From Bacillota bacterium (GTDB taxonomy: Bacteria > Bacillota > Clostridia > Acetivibrionales > DTU013): DNA of 64,000 nucleotides. The DNA lies in assembly GCA_023433505.1 (NCBI GenBank), contig JAEZCO010000076.1, positions 1-64,000 on the forward strand, in the 5' to 3' direction. Numbering within the stretch: the stretch's first letter is position 1; each line of letters starts with the position of its first letter. Both the position numbers and the translations under genes were made by a program. Below are positions 41,479 to 50,943 of this stretch, one piece after another. The notes under the pieces were generated by a model that ran no database searches, was not told the origin of the DNA, and saw only the letters and a list, made by a program, of their open reading frames with translations.

Positions 41479-43230
41479 TTAAGCCGGTATGGCTATGGGT
41501 ATCCGGAGAGTGATCAAAGTGCCCTCCCCCGGAGAGCTTTCTATATTGATATCGGCTTCTTCACCATAGGTGACCTTAACCATGTTCATGACGTAATTGA
41601 AGCCTATGCCCGGTTTTTTATCCCCCTTACCGTCTTTTTTCCGTTGAAGCAGCAGCAAATTCATGGTGTTTTTATCCATGCCCCTGCCGTTATCCTTCAC
41701 GGAAATGGAAATATGCATGCTGTCTTCCCGCCTGATATCCACGTCAATGATCATCTCATCTCTAAGCCCATGGTGCATGGAGTTTTCAACCAGCGGCTGG
41801 AGAATAAACCGTGGAATCGTGACATCCTCTATTCCTTCTTCCATAGTGACCCTTACAGTGAAAATGAAATCATACCTCATTTTCTGTATGGCAATGTAAT
41901 CCTTCAGTATTTCTACTTCTTGAGCAACTGTCGTCGTTTCCCCCAGCTTTCCAAGATTATAATGCAAAACCTTGATCAAGGCGGAGGCAAGGCTGTCGAT
42001 CTCGTCCTGCCCGTTGACCCGCGCCATCCATCTAAGGTTATCCAGCGTATTGTGCAAAAAATGAGGGTTAATTTGATAAAGCAGCTTTTCGACCTGGAGC
42101 TGGGAACGCATTTTTTCCTCCTGCTTGACCTCATTCAGCAGCCATTTGATTCGCTCCGTCATTTTCCCGAATTTTACAAAGAGCTCATCAAATTCTTTGA
42201 TACGAACCGATTGGGTCTTTGAATCATAATTATCCTCCGTTATCTTCTGTATCTCTTTCCCGAAAATCTTTATGGGAGTATAGACCGTACGCCAGATAGT
42301 CCCTGCAAGAAATATGCTTAATACCAGGAAAACCAGACCAATCAAAACCAGCCAGCTGAACCATTTGTCAATTTCCCGGTTATACTCGACCTTTTTTATT
42401 GCCGAATACAGCTTCCATCCGTTTTTATTGATACTTTGAAAAACGTAAAAATCCCTGTCTTTGACGTAGGTATTTTTCCATTGGCTTGCCGCTTTATAAT
42501 TGCTGTTTACGGGAAAATTGGCGCTATCCTCGCTGTATAGGACTTTATCCTCCTCATTGCAGACGAAATGAAGCATATTCATGCCGAAATTATTACTGTC
42601 ATTGGAATTTTTATTGTAATCCGCCTCTATGTATATGAACGCAGGTTTGCTGCCCGGTATATTCAGCGTCCGGATAACGGACATCACCTGGATGTTTTTG
42701 CTCTTGAACATGGATTTATGCGGGCCGTAGTATGCGACGGAATTCAGCCGGAAGAGAAGGGGTAATTTCTCACTGTCGAAATCCGCATTGATGCTGTTGC
42801 TTTCAGAGATAATCACCTTCTCCGGATCGGACAGATAGTAGAACATATAGTCAATGCCCGGATTCATAAAATTAATCAGCCGGATATTTTCATCCATGTC
42901 CTGGGATATTTTGTATTTATCAAATATCCGGGTGGTGGAATACATCGCCTGGATATTTTCAATGAGATTATTGCTATACATGACCTGCAGCGACACGTCG
43001 TTCAAATTTTTCAACGCGTCACTGATCCTGACCATGAGGCTGTTTGCCTCGTTTTGAACACCATTTTGCACTTTGTTTACATTAATGGAATGGATATAGA
43101 AATAAGAAATACACCCGATGAGAATGATTGGAATCAGTGAATTCAAGGTTAACGACAGGATCAATCTGTTTTTCAACGAATAAAACGAAAAGGTTTTTTT
43201 ACTATGCCCCACAGCATTGAACGGATTCAT
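41479..43230 (-). CDS. YesM-type sensor histidine kinase
   Basis: Two membrane helices (~27-47 and ~287-312) bracket an extracellular sensor. The His_kinase acceptor site is in YQINPHFLHNTLDNLRWM, and the HATPase domain shows PLVENSMHHGLRDE and DNGRGMDKNT. This is the HPK8 class. TTGGAGGA precedes the ATG. The gene heads the 24.5-kb minus-strand block and has a good SigA-type promoter at 43334-43362. Confidence 0.92.
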   Translation of the reverse strand: MNPFNAVGHSKKTFSFYSLKNRLILSLTLNSLIPIILIGCISYFYIHSINVNKVQNGVQNEANSLMVRISDALKNLNDVSLQVMYSNNLIENIQAMYSTTRIFDKYKISQDMDENIRLINFMNPGIDYMFYYLSDPEKVIISESNSINADFDSEKLPLLFRLNSVAYYGPHKSMFKSKNIQVMSVIRTLNIPGSKPAFIYIEADYNKNSNDSNNFGMNMLHFVCNEEDKVLYSEDSANFPVNSNYKAASQWKNTYVKDRDFYVFQSINKNGWKLYSAIKKVEYNREIDKWFSWLVLIGLVFLVLSIFLAGTIWRTVYTPIKIFGKEIQKITEDNYDSKTQSVRIKEFDELFVKFGKMTERIKWLLNEVKQEEKMRSQLQVEKLLYQINPHFLHNTLDNLRWMARVNGQDEIDSLASALIKVLHYNLGKLGETTTVAQEVEILKDYIAIQKMRYDFIFTVRVTMEEGIEDVTIPRFILQPLVENSMHHGLRDEMIIDVDIRREDSMHISISVKDNGRGMDKNTMNLLLLQRKKDGKGDKKPGIGFNYVMNMVKVTYGEEADINIESSPGEGTLITLRIPIAIPA

Positions 43231-43333
43231 ACATCCTCCAATCGGTTTACTCTGAAACCCCGTATTTCTTACCTTTTCCCCATATTCCCTGCAAGTAGCG
43301 GATTATTTAAGAATTAATGCTGCCGCCATTTTT

Positions 43334-43362
43334 ATCTTATCATTAAACCAATTTACCGTCAA
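43334..43362 (-). promoter_or_regulatory. SigA-type promoter for the kinase/regulator operon
   Basis: On the minus strand TTGACG (43357-43362) and TAAGAT (43334-43339) are 17 nt apart, about 105 bp before the kinase start. The rest of the 341-bp gap (43231-43571) between the divergent kinase and chemoreceptor genes shows no gene. I found no convincing promoter for the chemoreceptor beyond an AT-rich tract at 43515-43540. Confidence 0.55.
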
Positions 43363-43571
43363 TTTCGTCCTGTTTCTTCATCGGATTTTTCAGTCCGTCG
43401 AATTTTGTAAGCCTTCTCCCAGGGGAATGGGTGTGCATCGGAGCAAGATACCGAAAAATCCTTAACCGCTATTTTATTGGTTTTTTCCTCAAAATATACA
43501 AAAAGCGGTAGAAATTATGTTTTTATGATAATATATAAGAAGAGAAAATCAGCAGAGGGAGAATTTGTTGA

Positions 43572-45629
43572 ATGTTTGCAAAAAGTCTGAAAACTAAAAT
43601 AATCGTGCTAATGAGCAGTATCTTGATTCTTGTGTGTGCCAGCCTGGGTATAATTTCCTATTACAACGCCTCCTCTTCCCTGGAGAAAAATACCCAGGAG
43701 ATGCTGGCAAGGCTGGCTGCTGAAGCTGCAAGAACCTTTGAAGCCCGGATCTCAAACCAGTTCAACTCCCTGGAAGCAATCGCGGCGTCGGACATGATGG
43801 CTCGATTGAAAGACCCGTCCAAGGATCTGGCCGGGATAAAAGCCATGCTGGCAAGAGAAACAATCCGAATAGAGTGCAAGGCAATGGCGGTGATTGACCC
43901 TGCGGGGAAAGCAACCTATTCCGACGGAAAGACGGCAGACCTTAGCCGGCAGGATTACTTCCAGAAAGCCCTTAAAGGCGGCAAAGTCGTGTCGGATCCT
44001 GTAAAAAATGCAACGGACGGCTCCATCGTCATGGTCTATGCCGTCCCCATCAAGATAGACAACAAGATCGCAGGTGTCCTCATGGAAGCCAGGGACGGCT
44101 ATGAATTGAGCAATCTTGCGAAGGAAATAACCGTAGGCAGGACGGGTACGACATTTTTAGTCAACAGCGCCGGCCGGACCATTGCCCATACGGATATTGA
44201 CCTGCTGAACCAGCTTATACTGCCTGACAACGGACAGGTTGATTCGGTTTCTTCCGCATCGGTGGAAGAAGGAAGCGCCCAGGCCGCCGCGGGATTTAAA
44301 AACTATGATCAGCTTCGGCAGCGGATGACAAAGGGAGAAAACGGCTTCGGCGAATATGAATATAACGGTGTGGATATGTATCTGGGCTTTTCCCATATGG
44401 AGGGCCTAAACTGGTCCATCGCCCTTCAGGCCTATAAATCCGAAATGCTCTCAAGTTTAACCTCCTTGAGGGAGGCATTTATAATCATATCGGTAATTTT
44501 TGTCCTGGCCGGTATCCTTGCCGTATACTTCTTTTCAATCAATCTTACGCGGCAGCTGGTGAATCTGAAAAAATATGCCGCATTCCTGGAAAAATATGAT
44601 TTGAGCCGGGATATTCCGGCCAGGCTATTAAAGCAAAAAGATGAAGTGGGTGAACTGGCAGGTACCTTCCTGAAGTTCGTGGTCAAAATTCGCGAGCTGA
44701 TGCGCACTATAAAAGCAAGCGCCTCCAGAACCACTGAGGGTGCGGGACAGATCTCCGGCATCGCGGAAGCCACCGGCAAATCCGCAGAACAAATCGCTGC
44801 AGCCAGCGGAGAAGTCGCCCTGGGTACATCAAGGCAAAACGAATTTGTGGATACTGTCATGGGACTCATCAACAAAAACAGGGATGAAGTGGGAAAAGGC
44901 TTCGATATCGTGAAAGAGGCCCTGGACAGTGCCCGGACTTCCACAAAGATCGCCGAGACCGGCAAAGAGGTGATTTTTGCCTCCATTGAGCAAATGTCCG
45001 ATGTCGGGAAAATGGTTGCGGCCTCCGCCGGCTCTATTCAAAATCTGGAAAACAGCTCCAGGAAAATCGGCGATATCGTGAAGCTAATTACCGGTATTGC
45101 CTCCCAGACAAATCTGCTGGCGTTAAACGCTTCCATTGAAGCCGCACGGGCAGGAGAAGCCGGTAAGGGATTTTCTGTCGTCGCCGGTGAAATCCGCAAT
45201 CTGGCGGAAGAATCGGGAGAGGCTGCAAAAAACATTCGGGAGCTGATCAACGATATTCAGGCGGAAACCTTGACCGCGGTGGATACCATGGAAAAAAGCA
45301 TGAACAGCGTCAACCTTCAAATGGAGGAGATCAAGATCGGCGGAGAATCCCTTGAAAAGATTGTCAACACCGTTGTCTGCACGGAAAAAGGAGTCCTGCA
45401 GATCCACAGCGCCTTCAAGACCATCCACACATTATCGGATGATATTGCCAATGCCATCGTTGAAATATCCGGGATCATCGAAGAAACGGCCGCCCATTCG
45501 CAGGAAGTGGCCGCCACGACAGAGGAACAGATGGCATCTTCGGAGGAGCTGGCTGCCAGAGCTGAGGATTTGTTATCCCTGGCCAGCAGACTGAAGGAAG
45601 AAATCAATGTATTTAAAACGGAAGGCTGA
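43572..45629 (+). CDS. Methyl-accepting chemotaxis protein (dCache-HAMP-MA)
   Basis: TM1 (~10-30) and TM2 (~298-320) flank an extracellular double-Cache sensor (DRQ-like YFQKALKGGKVVSDPV, GTTFLVNSAGRTIAHTD). Cytoplasmic HAMP (~320-380) and a signalling domain follow. The hairpin tip is seen as IASQTNLLALNASIEAARAG with KGFSVVAGEIRNLAEES, which contacts CheA/CheW. The 685-aa length and class are common in Clostridia. The ATG follows GAGGGAG. Its position next to polysaccharide-import loci suggests, without proof, that it directs movement towards a sugar or related ligand. Confidence 0.95.
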   Translation: MFAKSLKTKIIVLMSSILILVCASLGIISYYNASSSLEKNTQEMLARLAAEAARTFEARISNQFNSLEAIAASDMMARLKDPSKDLAGIKAMLARETIRIECKAMAVIDPAGKATYSDGKTADLSRQDYFQKALKGGKVVSDPVKNATDGSIVMVYAVPIKIDNKIAGVLMEARDGYELSNLAKEITVGRTGTTFLVNSAGRTIAHTDIDLLNQLILPDNGQVDSVSSASVEEGSAQAAAGFKNYDQLRQRMTKGENGFGEYEYNGVDMYLGFSHMEGLNWSIALQAYKSEMLSSLTSLREAFIIISVIFVLAGILAVYFFSINLTRQLVNLKKYAAFLEKYDLSRDIPARLLKQKDEVGELAGTFLKFVVKIRELMRTIKASASRTTEGAGQISGIAEATGKSAEQIAAASGEVALGTSRQNEFVDTVMGLINKNRDEVGKGFDIVKEALDSARTSTKIAETGKEVIFASIEQMSDVGKMVAASAGSIQNLENSSRKIGDIVKLITGIASQTNLLALNASIEAARAGEAGKGFSVVAGEIRNLAEESGEAAKNIRELINDIQAETLTAVDTMEKSMNSVNLQMEEIKIGGESLEKIVNTVVCTEKGVLQIHSAFKTIHTLSDDIANAIVEISGIIEETAAHSQEVAATTEEQMASSEELAARAEDLLSLASRLKEEINVFKTEG

Positions 45630-45831
45630 AAATAGATTCACTTATAGCTCCCAGGCAGAAAGGTGATACTCAATCAGTTACCTTGAATGATTATAGATAT
45701 TTAAAAAATAATTTCAGGCGTTATTGAAACCTGAATTTATATGCTATATAATCAAAGTACAGGGTATTGATTTGGTCAGGCGTGCAGTTTAAACAAGGCC
45801 TTTCAAAGAATAAATATCCGGAGAATCAAAT

Positions 45832-45907
45832 GGGGGCGTAGCTCAGCTGGGAGAGCGTACGGTTCGCATCCGTAAGGTCGAGAGTTCGATCCTCTTCGCC
45901 TCCACCA
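45832..45907 (+). tRNA. tRNA-Ala (anticodon CGC)
   Basis: The full cloverleaf is visible: acceptor GGGGGCG/CGCCTCC with the G3-U70 wobble pair that defines alanine tRNAs, D-stem GCTC/GAGC, anticodon stem TACGG/CCGTA around TTCGCAT (anticodon CGC, codon GCG), T-stem GAGAG/CTCTT with TTCGATC, and an encoded ACCA end. It is followed by a terminator at 45926. It marks the boundary of the accessory region. Confidence 0.97.
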
Positions 45908-45925
45908 CAAAGTTAGTTCAAAAAA

Positions 45926-45965
45926 GATGCCATGCGGTCAAAGCCACATGGCATCAGCATTTTTT
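45926..45965 (+). terminator. Intrinsic terminator of tRNA-Ala
   Basis: A nine-base perfect stem GATGCCATG (45926-45934) / CATGGCATC (45947-45955) is followed by AGCATTTTTT. Confidence 0.85.
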
Positions 45966-46145
45966 GGGGATAATGACCCCGATTTTTTATCCTTCAAACT
46001 ATAGTAGGTCAAATGACTAATATGTTCTTTATGCTGGTCAAGTTTATTTATCTGGGCACTATTTCCAACATATTCTATTTTTTGCAAAGCATTTATAGGT
46101 AACTTTTATTCTTCGATCAATTTCATACCTAAATAATAAAAATGC

Positions 46146-46176
46146 TTGCATATGACGTAACGTCATATTTTATAAT
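46146..46176 (+). promoter_or_regulatory. MerR-type promoter/operator with 19-bp spacer
   Basis: TTGCAT (-35, 46146-46151) and TATAAT (-10, 46171-46176) are 19 bp apart. The spacer is occupied by a perfect palindrome, ATATGACGT-A-ACGTCATAT (46150-46168). Over-long spacers with a dyad inside are the hallmark of promoters untwisted by MerR-family activators. The MerR-type gene starts 30 bp downstream, so this is an autoregulated start of the three-gene set. Confidence 0.8.
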
Positions 46177-46205
46177 GTAATTAGTACACTGCAAGGAGAA
46201 GATAT

Positions 46206-47285
46206 ATGATAAAAAGTAAAAAGCTATATAAACCGGCGGAGTTTGCAAAAATAGTGGGGATGACCAAAAGGGCGCTGAGGCACTATAATCAGTTCGGGAT
46301 TCTAAAACCCTCATTCGAAAACAAATCCGGACACAAATTTTACTCTGAAGAAAGCTTCTTTGAGGCCCAAAGAATACTTTCATTACGATTTATCGGTTTT
46401 TCTCTTGATGAAATAATGGACATTCAAATGAGTCACAAAGATATGAAAGAGTCACTAAAGCTACAACAGGAAGTCCTGGAGGAAAAGGTGAACCAAATAC
46501 ATGCAATCATCAAGGCTATTGATTATATGCAGAAAACCATGGAGCAGTCTGGCGAAATCGTATGGGAAAACATATTCAATGCGGTTAAGTTTTCTAAGTA
46601 TGAAATGGTCAAGTCAATGATGATGGAATATTATGATGAAAGAGCCCGGGAATACGATGAGATATACGAAGGAAAAGGCCCGGCAACATGCAGACCAGAA
46701 GTCTATGCCATTGATATAGAAGGTATCGGGAAATTTGCGGAAAGCTTCGGAAATGGAAATATCATAGACATTGCCTGTGGAAGCGGTTATTGGTTAAAGT
46801 TCCTTTACAACAAATGCAGCTCCTTTACATTCATGGATCAATCAGAGCAGATGCTTAAGGAATGCAGACTAAAAGCTGAAAGATTTGAGATAACCGGCAA
46901 GTCAAGGTTTATAAAGAGCGATATTCTTGACTATTTCTTTGAGGAAACCGACAAATTTGACTGTGCACTTATAGGTTTTTTACTGGGTCATTTTACTAAA
47001 ACCCAGGAAGAAGTCTTCTTCAAAAAGCTCAAGGACATTTTAAAGCCCGGGGCTGAAATACTTATTATCGACAGCACCTGGAATAAGGAAAGAGCAAAAA
47101 AGCTGAACAAGGAAGATGTCGTAGAAAGGCATCTGAATGATGGAAGAACCTTTAAAATATATAAAAAATACTTTGATGAAGATGATTTGCCGGCACTGCT
47201 CAATAACTATGGAATAACCGTAAAAGACAGCTTTTTCGGGAACACCTTCGCTTCTGTGATCGGTATCATTGGACAAAGTAAATAA
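46206..47285 (+). CDS. MerR-type regulator fused to an S-adenosylmethionine methyltransferase
   Basis: Residues 1-75 are a MerR winged helix (YKPAEFAKIVGMTKRALRHY, FSLDEIMDIQ), followed by a coiled coil (~80-115). The rest (~135-359) is a class I methyltransferase: motif I NIIDIACGSGYWLKF, acidic motif II TFMDQS, and motif IV-like DCALIGFLLGHF. Effector domains of MerR proteins usually bind ligand; here a methyltransferase takes that place, so methylation may modify or sense the inducing compound. AAGGAGA precedes the ATG. It is followed by an MFS pump (17 bp) and an acetyltransferase (29 bp), suggesting a drug- or toxin-response operon. Confidence 0.85.
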   Translation: MIKSKKLYKPAEFAKIVGMTKRALRHYNQFGILKPSFENKSGHKFYSEESFFEAQRILSLRFIGFSLDEIMDIQMSHKDMKESLKLQQEVLEEKVNQIHAIIKAIDYMQKTMEQSGEIVWENIFNAVKFSKYEMVKSMMMEYYDERAREYDEIYEGKGPATCRPEVYAIDIEGIGKFAESFGNGNIIDIACGSGYWLKFLYNKCSSFTFMDQSEQMLKECRLKAERFEITGKSRFIKSDILDYFFEETDKFDCALIGFLLGHFTKTQEEVFFKKLKDILKPGAEILIIDSTWNKERAKKLNKEDVVERHLNDGRTFKIYKKYFDEDDLPALLNNYGITVKDSFFGNTFASVIGIIGQSK

Positions 47286-47302
47286 GAATTCTGGAGAAAA
47301 AC

Positions 47303-48481
47303 ATGTCTAAATCGTTTATCCTGGTTCTGATAGCTGTGTTTTTGCTTGTCCTGGGTACATTCATTTCAGGTACCATACTTACCCCGTATGCGCAGGATAT
47401 CGGGGCTACATGGTTTCAAATAGGCATACTGTCGGGAAGTATGTATGCTGTCCGCCTTTTTATCGGCACACCGGTTGGAATGCTTGCTGATAGAAAAGGG
47501 ACTTTGACTGTACTGAAGTATAGCTTGCTGCTGTATCCATTCATTGCAGTTGCCTATTATTTCTCATTTAACATTTATTCCTTGATATGCGCGCGCCTGC
47601 TCCATGGAGTGGCTTCAGCCATGATGCTGCCCGTATGTATGGCATATGTAGGTCAGGCTAGTCCTGAAGGCATGGAAGGAAAGTATATGGGCATATACAA
47701 TCTGTGTATCCTTCTTGCAAGCGGAATTGGACCATTTATTTCCACAGCCGTTGCCAGCTTAATAAATTACAGAGCAACATTCATCATTCTGTTTATCATT
47801 GCTCTGCTGTCCCTGCTGATCGTTTCATTGTCCCGTGGGGAGCAAGTAACGGGAAGAGAAAACTTTGGAAGACCCAATACCTATTGTCGAAAGCCTTTAT
47901 ACTTTATAGTACTGTTCAAAAATAGATGGCTCCTTGCTCTTAGCCTGGCAAATATAGCACTAGCTATCATTTCAAGCCTTGTAGGTTTTTTCTTTATTCC
48001 TTTTTTAAAAGCCAGAGGTATGGACTTGATATACACCGGCTCAATCCTGGCTGTTTACAATATTGTATCCGGTATTGTACAGCTACCTTTAGGAAGGATC
48101 ATTGATAATTATAACAAACGCACTACAGCGTTATTGTCAGGTATCGTGACTTCTGCCGCTATGTTGATTTTTCCGTTGTCACACAGTATTTTGCTTATGG
48201 GAATTGCTATAATCCTGACATCCATCGGATCTGCTACCCTGCTTTCGGTTACTTCCGCACTATCTATCGTACTCGGACGTGAAAAAGGAATGGGCAGTAC
48301 GATGGGGTTCTTAAGTACCTCAAACAGCATCGGAATGATATTGGGCTGCATACTTTTAAGCTTGATGCCCGGTACGGGAAACAATTATGAAGCGTTTTTC
48401 TATTTTTCCAGTGCCGCCGTATCAGTGTGTACTATTTTATTTGTAATATTATGGTTTGGAAGGAAGGCAACTGTTTTATAA
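47303..48481 (+). CDS. Major facilitator superfamily (MFS) efflux transporter
   Basis: Twelve transmembrane helices and the MFS motif A-like loop GTPVGMLADRKGTLTV (between helices 2 and 3) and its repeat QLPLGRIIDNYNKRT show a drug:H+ antiporter-type transporter. Length (392 aa) is normal. CTGGAG precedes the ATG. It lies between the MerR-methyltransferase and the acetyltransferase, so it probably exports the compound sensed by the first. Substrate is unknown. Confidence 0.9.
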   Translation: MSKSFILVLIAVFLLVLGTFISGTILTPYAQDIGATWFQIGILSGSMYAVRLFIGTPVGMLADRKGTLTVLKYSLLLYPFIAVAYYFSFNIYSLICARLLHGVASAMMLPVCMAYVGQASPEGMEGKYMGIYNLCILLASGIGPFISTAVASLINYRATFIILFIIALLSLLIVSLSRGEQVTGRENFGRPNTYCRKPLYFIVLFKNRWLLALSLANIALAIISSLVGFFFIPFLKARGMDLIYTGSILAVYNIVSGIVQLPLGRIIDNYNKRTTALLSGIVTSAAMLIFPLSHSILLMGIAIILTSIGSATLLSVTSALSIVLGREKGMGSTMGFLSTSNSIGMILGCILLSLMPGTGNNYEAFFYFSSAAVSVCTILFVILWFGRKATVL

Positions 48482-48509
48482 GAAGAATACATTCATAGGG
48501 AGGGTAAAA

Positions 48510-49010
48510 ATGTGTAAAATAAGATTTGAACAGATGGAAGAAGAGCATTTAAACAGTATATTGGATATTTACAATTATTATGTGCTGAATACCACGACAA
48601 CATTTCATGACCATACATTATCGGTTGATGAAATGAAGAAGCTTGTTTTCTTTGACAACGCCAAGTACAGGACATTTATCATCATTAAGGATCAGGACAT
48701 TTGCGGCTATATCATTTTGAAACGGCACAAGGAGAGGGACGCTTATGATAAAACAGCTGAAGTTACGGTTTACCTTAAACCTGAATATATCGGCAGAGGG
48801 CTGGGCAGCCTGGCGGTTCAATATATTGAAAGCTATGCAAAAAACGTGAGTATTCATGTCCTCATTGCCTCCATCTGCGGAGAGAATTTGAAAAGTATCA
48901 ACCTTTTCAGCCGCAACGGTTATTTCAAGTGTGCACATTATAAAGAGGTCGGTAGGAAATTCGACCAGGTGCTTGATGTTGTTGCATTTCAGAAAATACT
49001 GGACGAATAG
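48510..49010 (+). CDS. GNAT acetyltransferase, phosphinothricin-acetyltransferase-like
   Basis: The 166-aa protein has the PAT/Bar layout: an opening IRFEQMEEEHLNSILDIYNY, TTTTFHDHTLS-type segment, the acetyl-CoA loop YIGRGLGSLAVQYIE and SINLFSRNGYFK. These enzymes acetylate amino groups of small inhibitors or amino acids. The start is the ATG at 48510 (AGGGAGG 7 nt upstream); upstream codons overlap the MFS gene. It is the third gene of the MerR-methyltransferase set, consistent with detoxification. Confidence 0.85.
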   Translation: MCKIRFEQMEEEHLNSILDIYNYYVLNTTTTFHDHTLSVDEMKKLVFFDNAKYRTFIIIKDQDICGYIILKRHKERDAYDKTAEVTVYLKPEYIGRGLGSLAVQYIESYAKNVSIHVLIASICGENLKSINLFSRNGYFKCAHYKEVGRKFDQVLDVVAFQKILDE

Positions 49011-49083
49011 TATCAAAATGAGTATTATGAACATAAATGTATTTATATAGTGTGCAGATAAACAGGAATTTGTAGGAGACCAT

Positions 49084-49593
49084 ATGAATAGAAAATATCG
49101 AATATTGGACATTCTTTTATACTTGGTTTTTGCTTTCTACCTTTTTCTTTTACTTGCAATATTATTTCGGACAAAGCATTCAATTAGGTCACTTAATCTG
49201 ATTCCTTTTCATTCGATTAATGCCTATATTGCTGGGAATAAAAATGTCATGAGAGCTTTTGCACTTAGTAATGTCTTAGGTAATATTGTGATATTCGTTC
49301 CGCTTGGAGTTTATTTAACTTTATTCAATCAAAGCGTAAAGAGGATAGGAACTATTCTATGGGTGTTTTTGTTTAGTGTTATCGTTGAGATCATTCAATA
49401 CGTATTCAGATTAGGTATTGGGGATATAGATGATATTATCTTAAATGGTTTTGGCGGAGTAATTGGGTTAGGTCTATATCAGATATTATGGATAATTTTC
49501 AGAGACAAGAATCAAGTTAGGAATGTTATAGCAATATGTGCTCCAATATGTGGAATATTGAGCTTTACTATTTTGATATTTCATTCCCATTAA
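49084..49593 (+). CDS. VanZ-family membrane protein
   Basis: Four transmembrane helices and family hallmarks are seen: LNLIPFHSI after helix 1, NVLGNIVIFVPLGVYL, IVEIIQYVFRLGIGDIDDII and LNGFGGVIG. VanZ-like proteins confer low-level teicoplanin resistance in one case, but most have unknown function. GTAGGAG precedes the ATG. It lies alone 73 bp after the acetyltransferase, probably outside that operon, although no terminator is obvious. Confidence 0.88.
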   Translation: MNRKYRILDILLYLVFAFYLFLLLAILFRTKHSIRSLNLIPFHSINAYIAGNKNVMRAFALSNVLGNIVIFVPLGVYLTLFNQSVKRIGTILWVFLFSVIVEIIQYVFRLGIGDIDDIILNGFGGVIGLGLYQILWIIFRDKNQVRNVIAICAPICGILSFTILIFHSH

Positions 49594-49727
49594 CAGCAAA
49601 TCTGCATGGTAAAGTGTGGTATTATTGGGCAGCTTATAGCCCAATGTCATTAAGTAAAGGGGTAAGCTTTCAAGTTTGCTCCTTAACATTTTCTCATGTG
49701 CATATAACTCATCAAGTTAAGAAAGTA

Positions 49728-50066
49728 CTATATTCTTTTCCCTCCGAAGGCGTGAATGGTGCGCGTTCCGGCAATACTTTTGCCCCATTGCTCAGTTCCT
49801 GCGGGTACAAACAGCTCGTCTCCGGGATTTAATACAATTTCGCGTCCGTCGGTAAAGCACGCCGTATATTGTCCGGCGACGCAAACGGTATATTCGTCGA
49901 AATCGTGCTTATGTATTTTTGATTCTCTGTCAGCATAGCACGTCCAAAACGCCATTTGATTGCCATTGTTCGCGGTGTAATAGTATCCTTCGATGTCCGC
50001 TGTGTTTTGCGCCGCTTTCGGCACTCTGTTTGCGTCAATCTTCATAAAATCTGGAAAGTCTCTCAT
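49728..50066 (-). CDS. Small single-domain cupin protein
   Basis: The 112-aa protein has both cupin motifs: the metal site KIHKHDFDEYTVCVAGQ and ELFVPAGTEQWGKSI. Such small cupins bind metal and may be enzymes or sensors. The ATG follows GGAGGT. Its start overlaps the 3' end of the truncated acetyltransferase frame by 32 bp, so both are read from the promoter at 50450-50477. Confidence 0.8.
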   Translation of the reverse strand: MRDFPDFMKIDANRVPKAAQNTADIEGYYYTANNGNQMAFWTCYADRESKIHKHDFDEYTVCVAGQYTACFTDGREIVLNPGDELFVPAGTEQWGKSIAGTRTIHAFGGKRI

Positions 50067-50361
50067 TTAAAGTACCTCCAATGATAGTTATGCCGCTGCT
50101 TTTTACGATTTTGCTTATCGCGTAGATATACGAGATATAGCCCTCCTGCCAGAGGTTGTTAACGAGTGCATACGCCGTAAAGCCGATAATTTCTTCACCC
50201 ATGACGATGCATAACAGCTCATCTGTCGCGGAATCAACACCCCGCTCGAACACTTTTCTAAGCTCGGTGCGGTTAATCGACTTGTTCGGCCATAGCTGCT
50301 CAAATAGTGGATAAATGCTGTCCAAATCTTTGCATTCGACGTTTCTGATAGTGAGCTCCAT
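50035..50361 (-). pseudogene. Truncated GNAT acetyltransferase
   Basis: Residues 1-85 match a GNAT N-terminus: LTIRNVECKDLDSIYPLFEQ, then ELLCIVMGEEIIGFTAYAL and LWQEGYISYIYAI. The acetyl-CoA-binding loop (R-G-x-G) and the last strands that should follow are absent. Instead 23 unrelated residues lead to a stop inside the cupin gene. An internal or 3' deletion has joined the gene to the cupin ribosome binding site. It is unlikely to be active. AGAGGAG precedes the ATG. Confidence 0.7.
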
Positions 50362-50449
50362 AACAGCCAGCTCCTCTCAGGTATTGTGAGCACTGCCCGC
50401 ATTGTCTTTGTCAAGTGTACAGTTCTGCTCAATCAATAAGCATATACAA

Positions 50450-50477
50450 ATTATAACAGATTTTACTAATAAAACAA
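50450..50477 (-). promoter_or_regulatory. Promoter for the truncated acetyltransferase and cupin genes
   Basis: TTGTTT (50472-50477) and TATAAT (50450-50455) on the minus strand are 16 bp apart, about 90 bp before the first ATG. Confidence 0.55.
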
Positions 50478-50943
50478 TGTTTCCTGCAATAATTATGCGC
50501 AAATGAGCGGATAAAAAAGCTCTCGCCCTTTATTTGATAAAGTGGACGGGGTAGCTTTTGAGTGCAGACTTTGCCGTAACTTAATGACATTGGCTTACAG
50601 CCGCCCTCTTTCTTAATGTCTTGCCGTTGTCCTTGTTTTCTTGTTCCCGCTGTGCCCTCCATTCGGCAAGGGCGCACTGCCCTTCCTCACTCAAAAATAC
50701 CGCTGGATTTGAAGGAGCAGAACGCGGGCGATAGATATTTATCTTGCTTCCTTAAGAATGATGCAGCTCTTATTCTGTTCGACAAGGATATGAATCCTGT
50801 TCACATATCAGAAAAGGAAAACAGCATCAACCTCATTAACAAAAGAAAACTGATATATGAACTGCAGAACAACGTTAACATTATCTATGAGAATAATAGT
50901 CTTTCTGACAAAGGTTGTTTATAAAGGATCATCACGAAAGAGG
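50478..50943. other. Gene-poor, degenerate segment
   Basis: Short open frames on both strands (for example a minus-strand stretch LSEEGQCALAEWRAQREQEN near 50680) resemble C-terminal pieces of mobile-element proteins, but are too short and interrupted to name. No intact gene, tRNA or promoter is recognised. Confidence 0.4.

Noticed and set aside
45832..45907. Duplicated tRNA end as an attachment site
   Set aside because: I looked for a second TTCGATCCTCTTCGCC-like stretch up to 64000 and found none, and there is no integrase gene, so no att pair is claimed.
50429..50677. 82-codon minus-strand frame
   Set aside because: Ends in a tract resembling mobile-element protein tails but has no start signals and spans the promoter of the acetyltransferase remnant.
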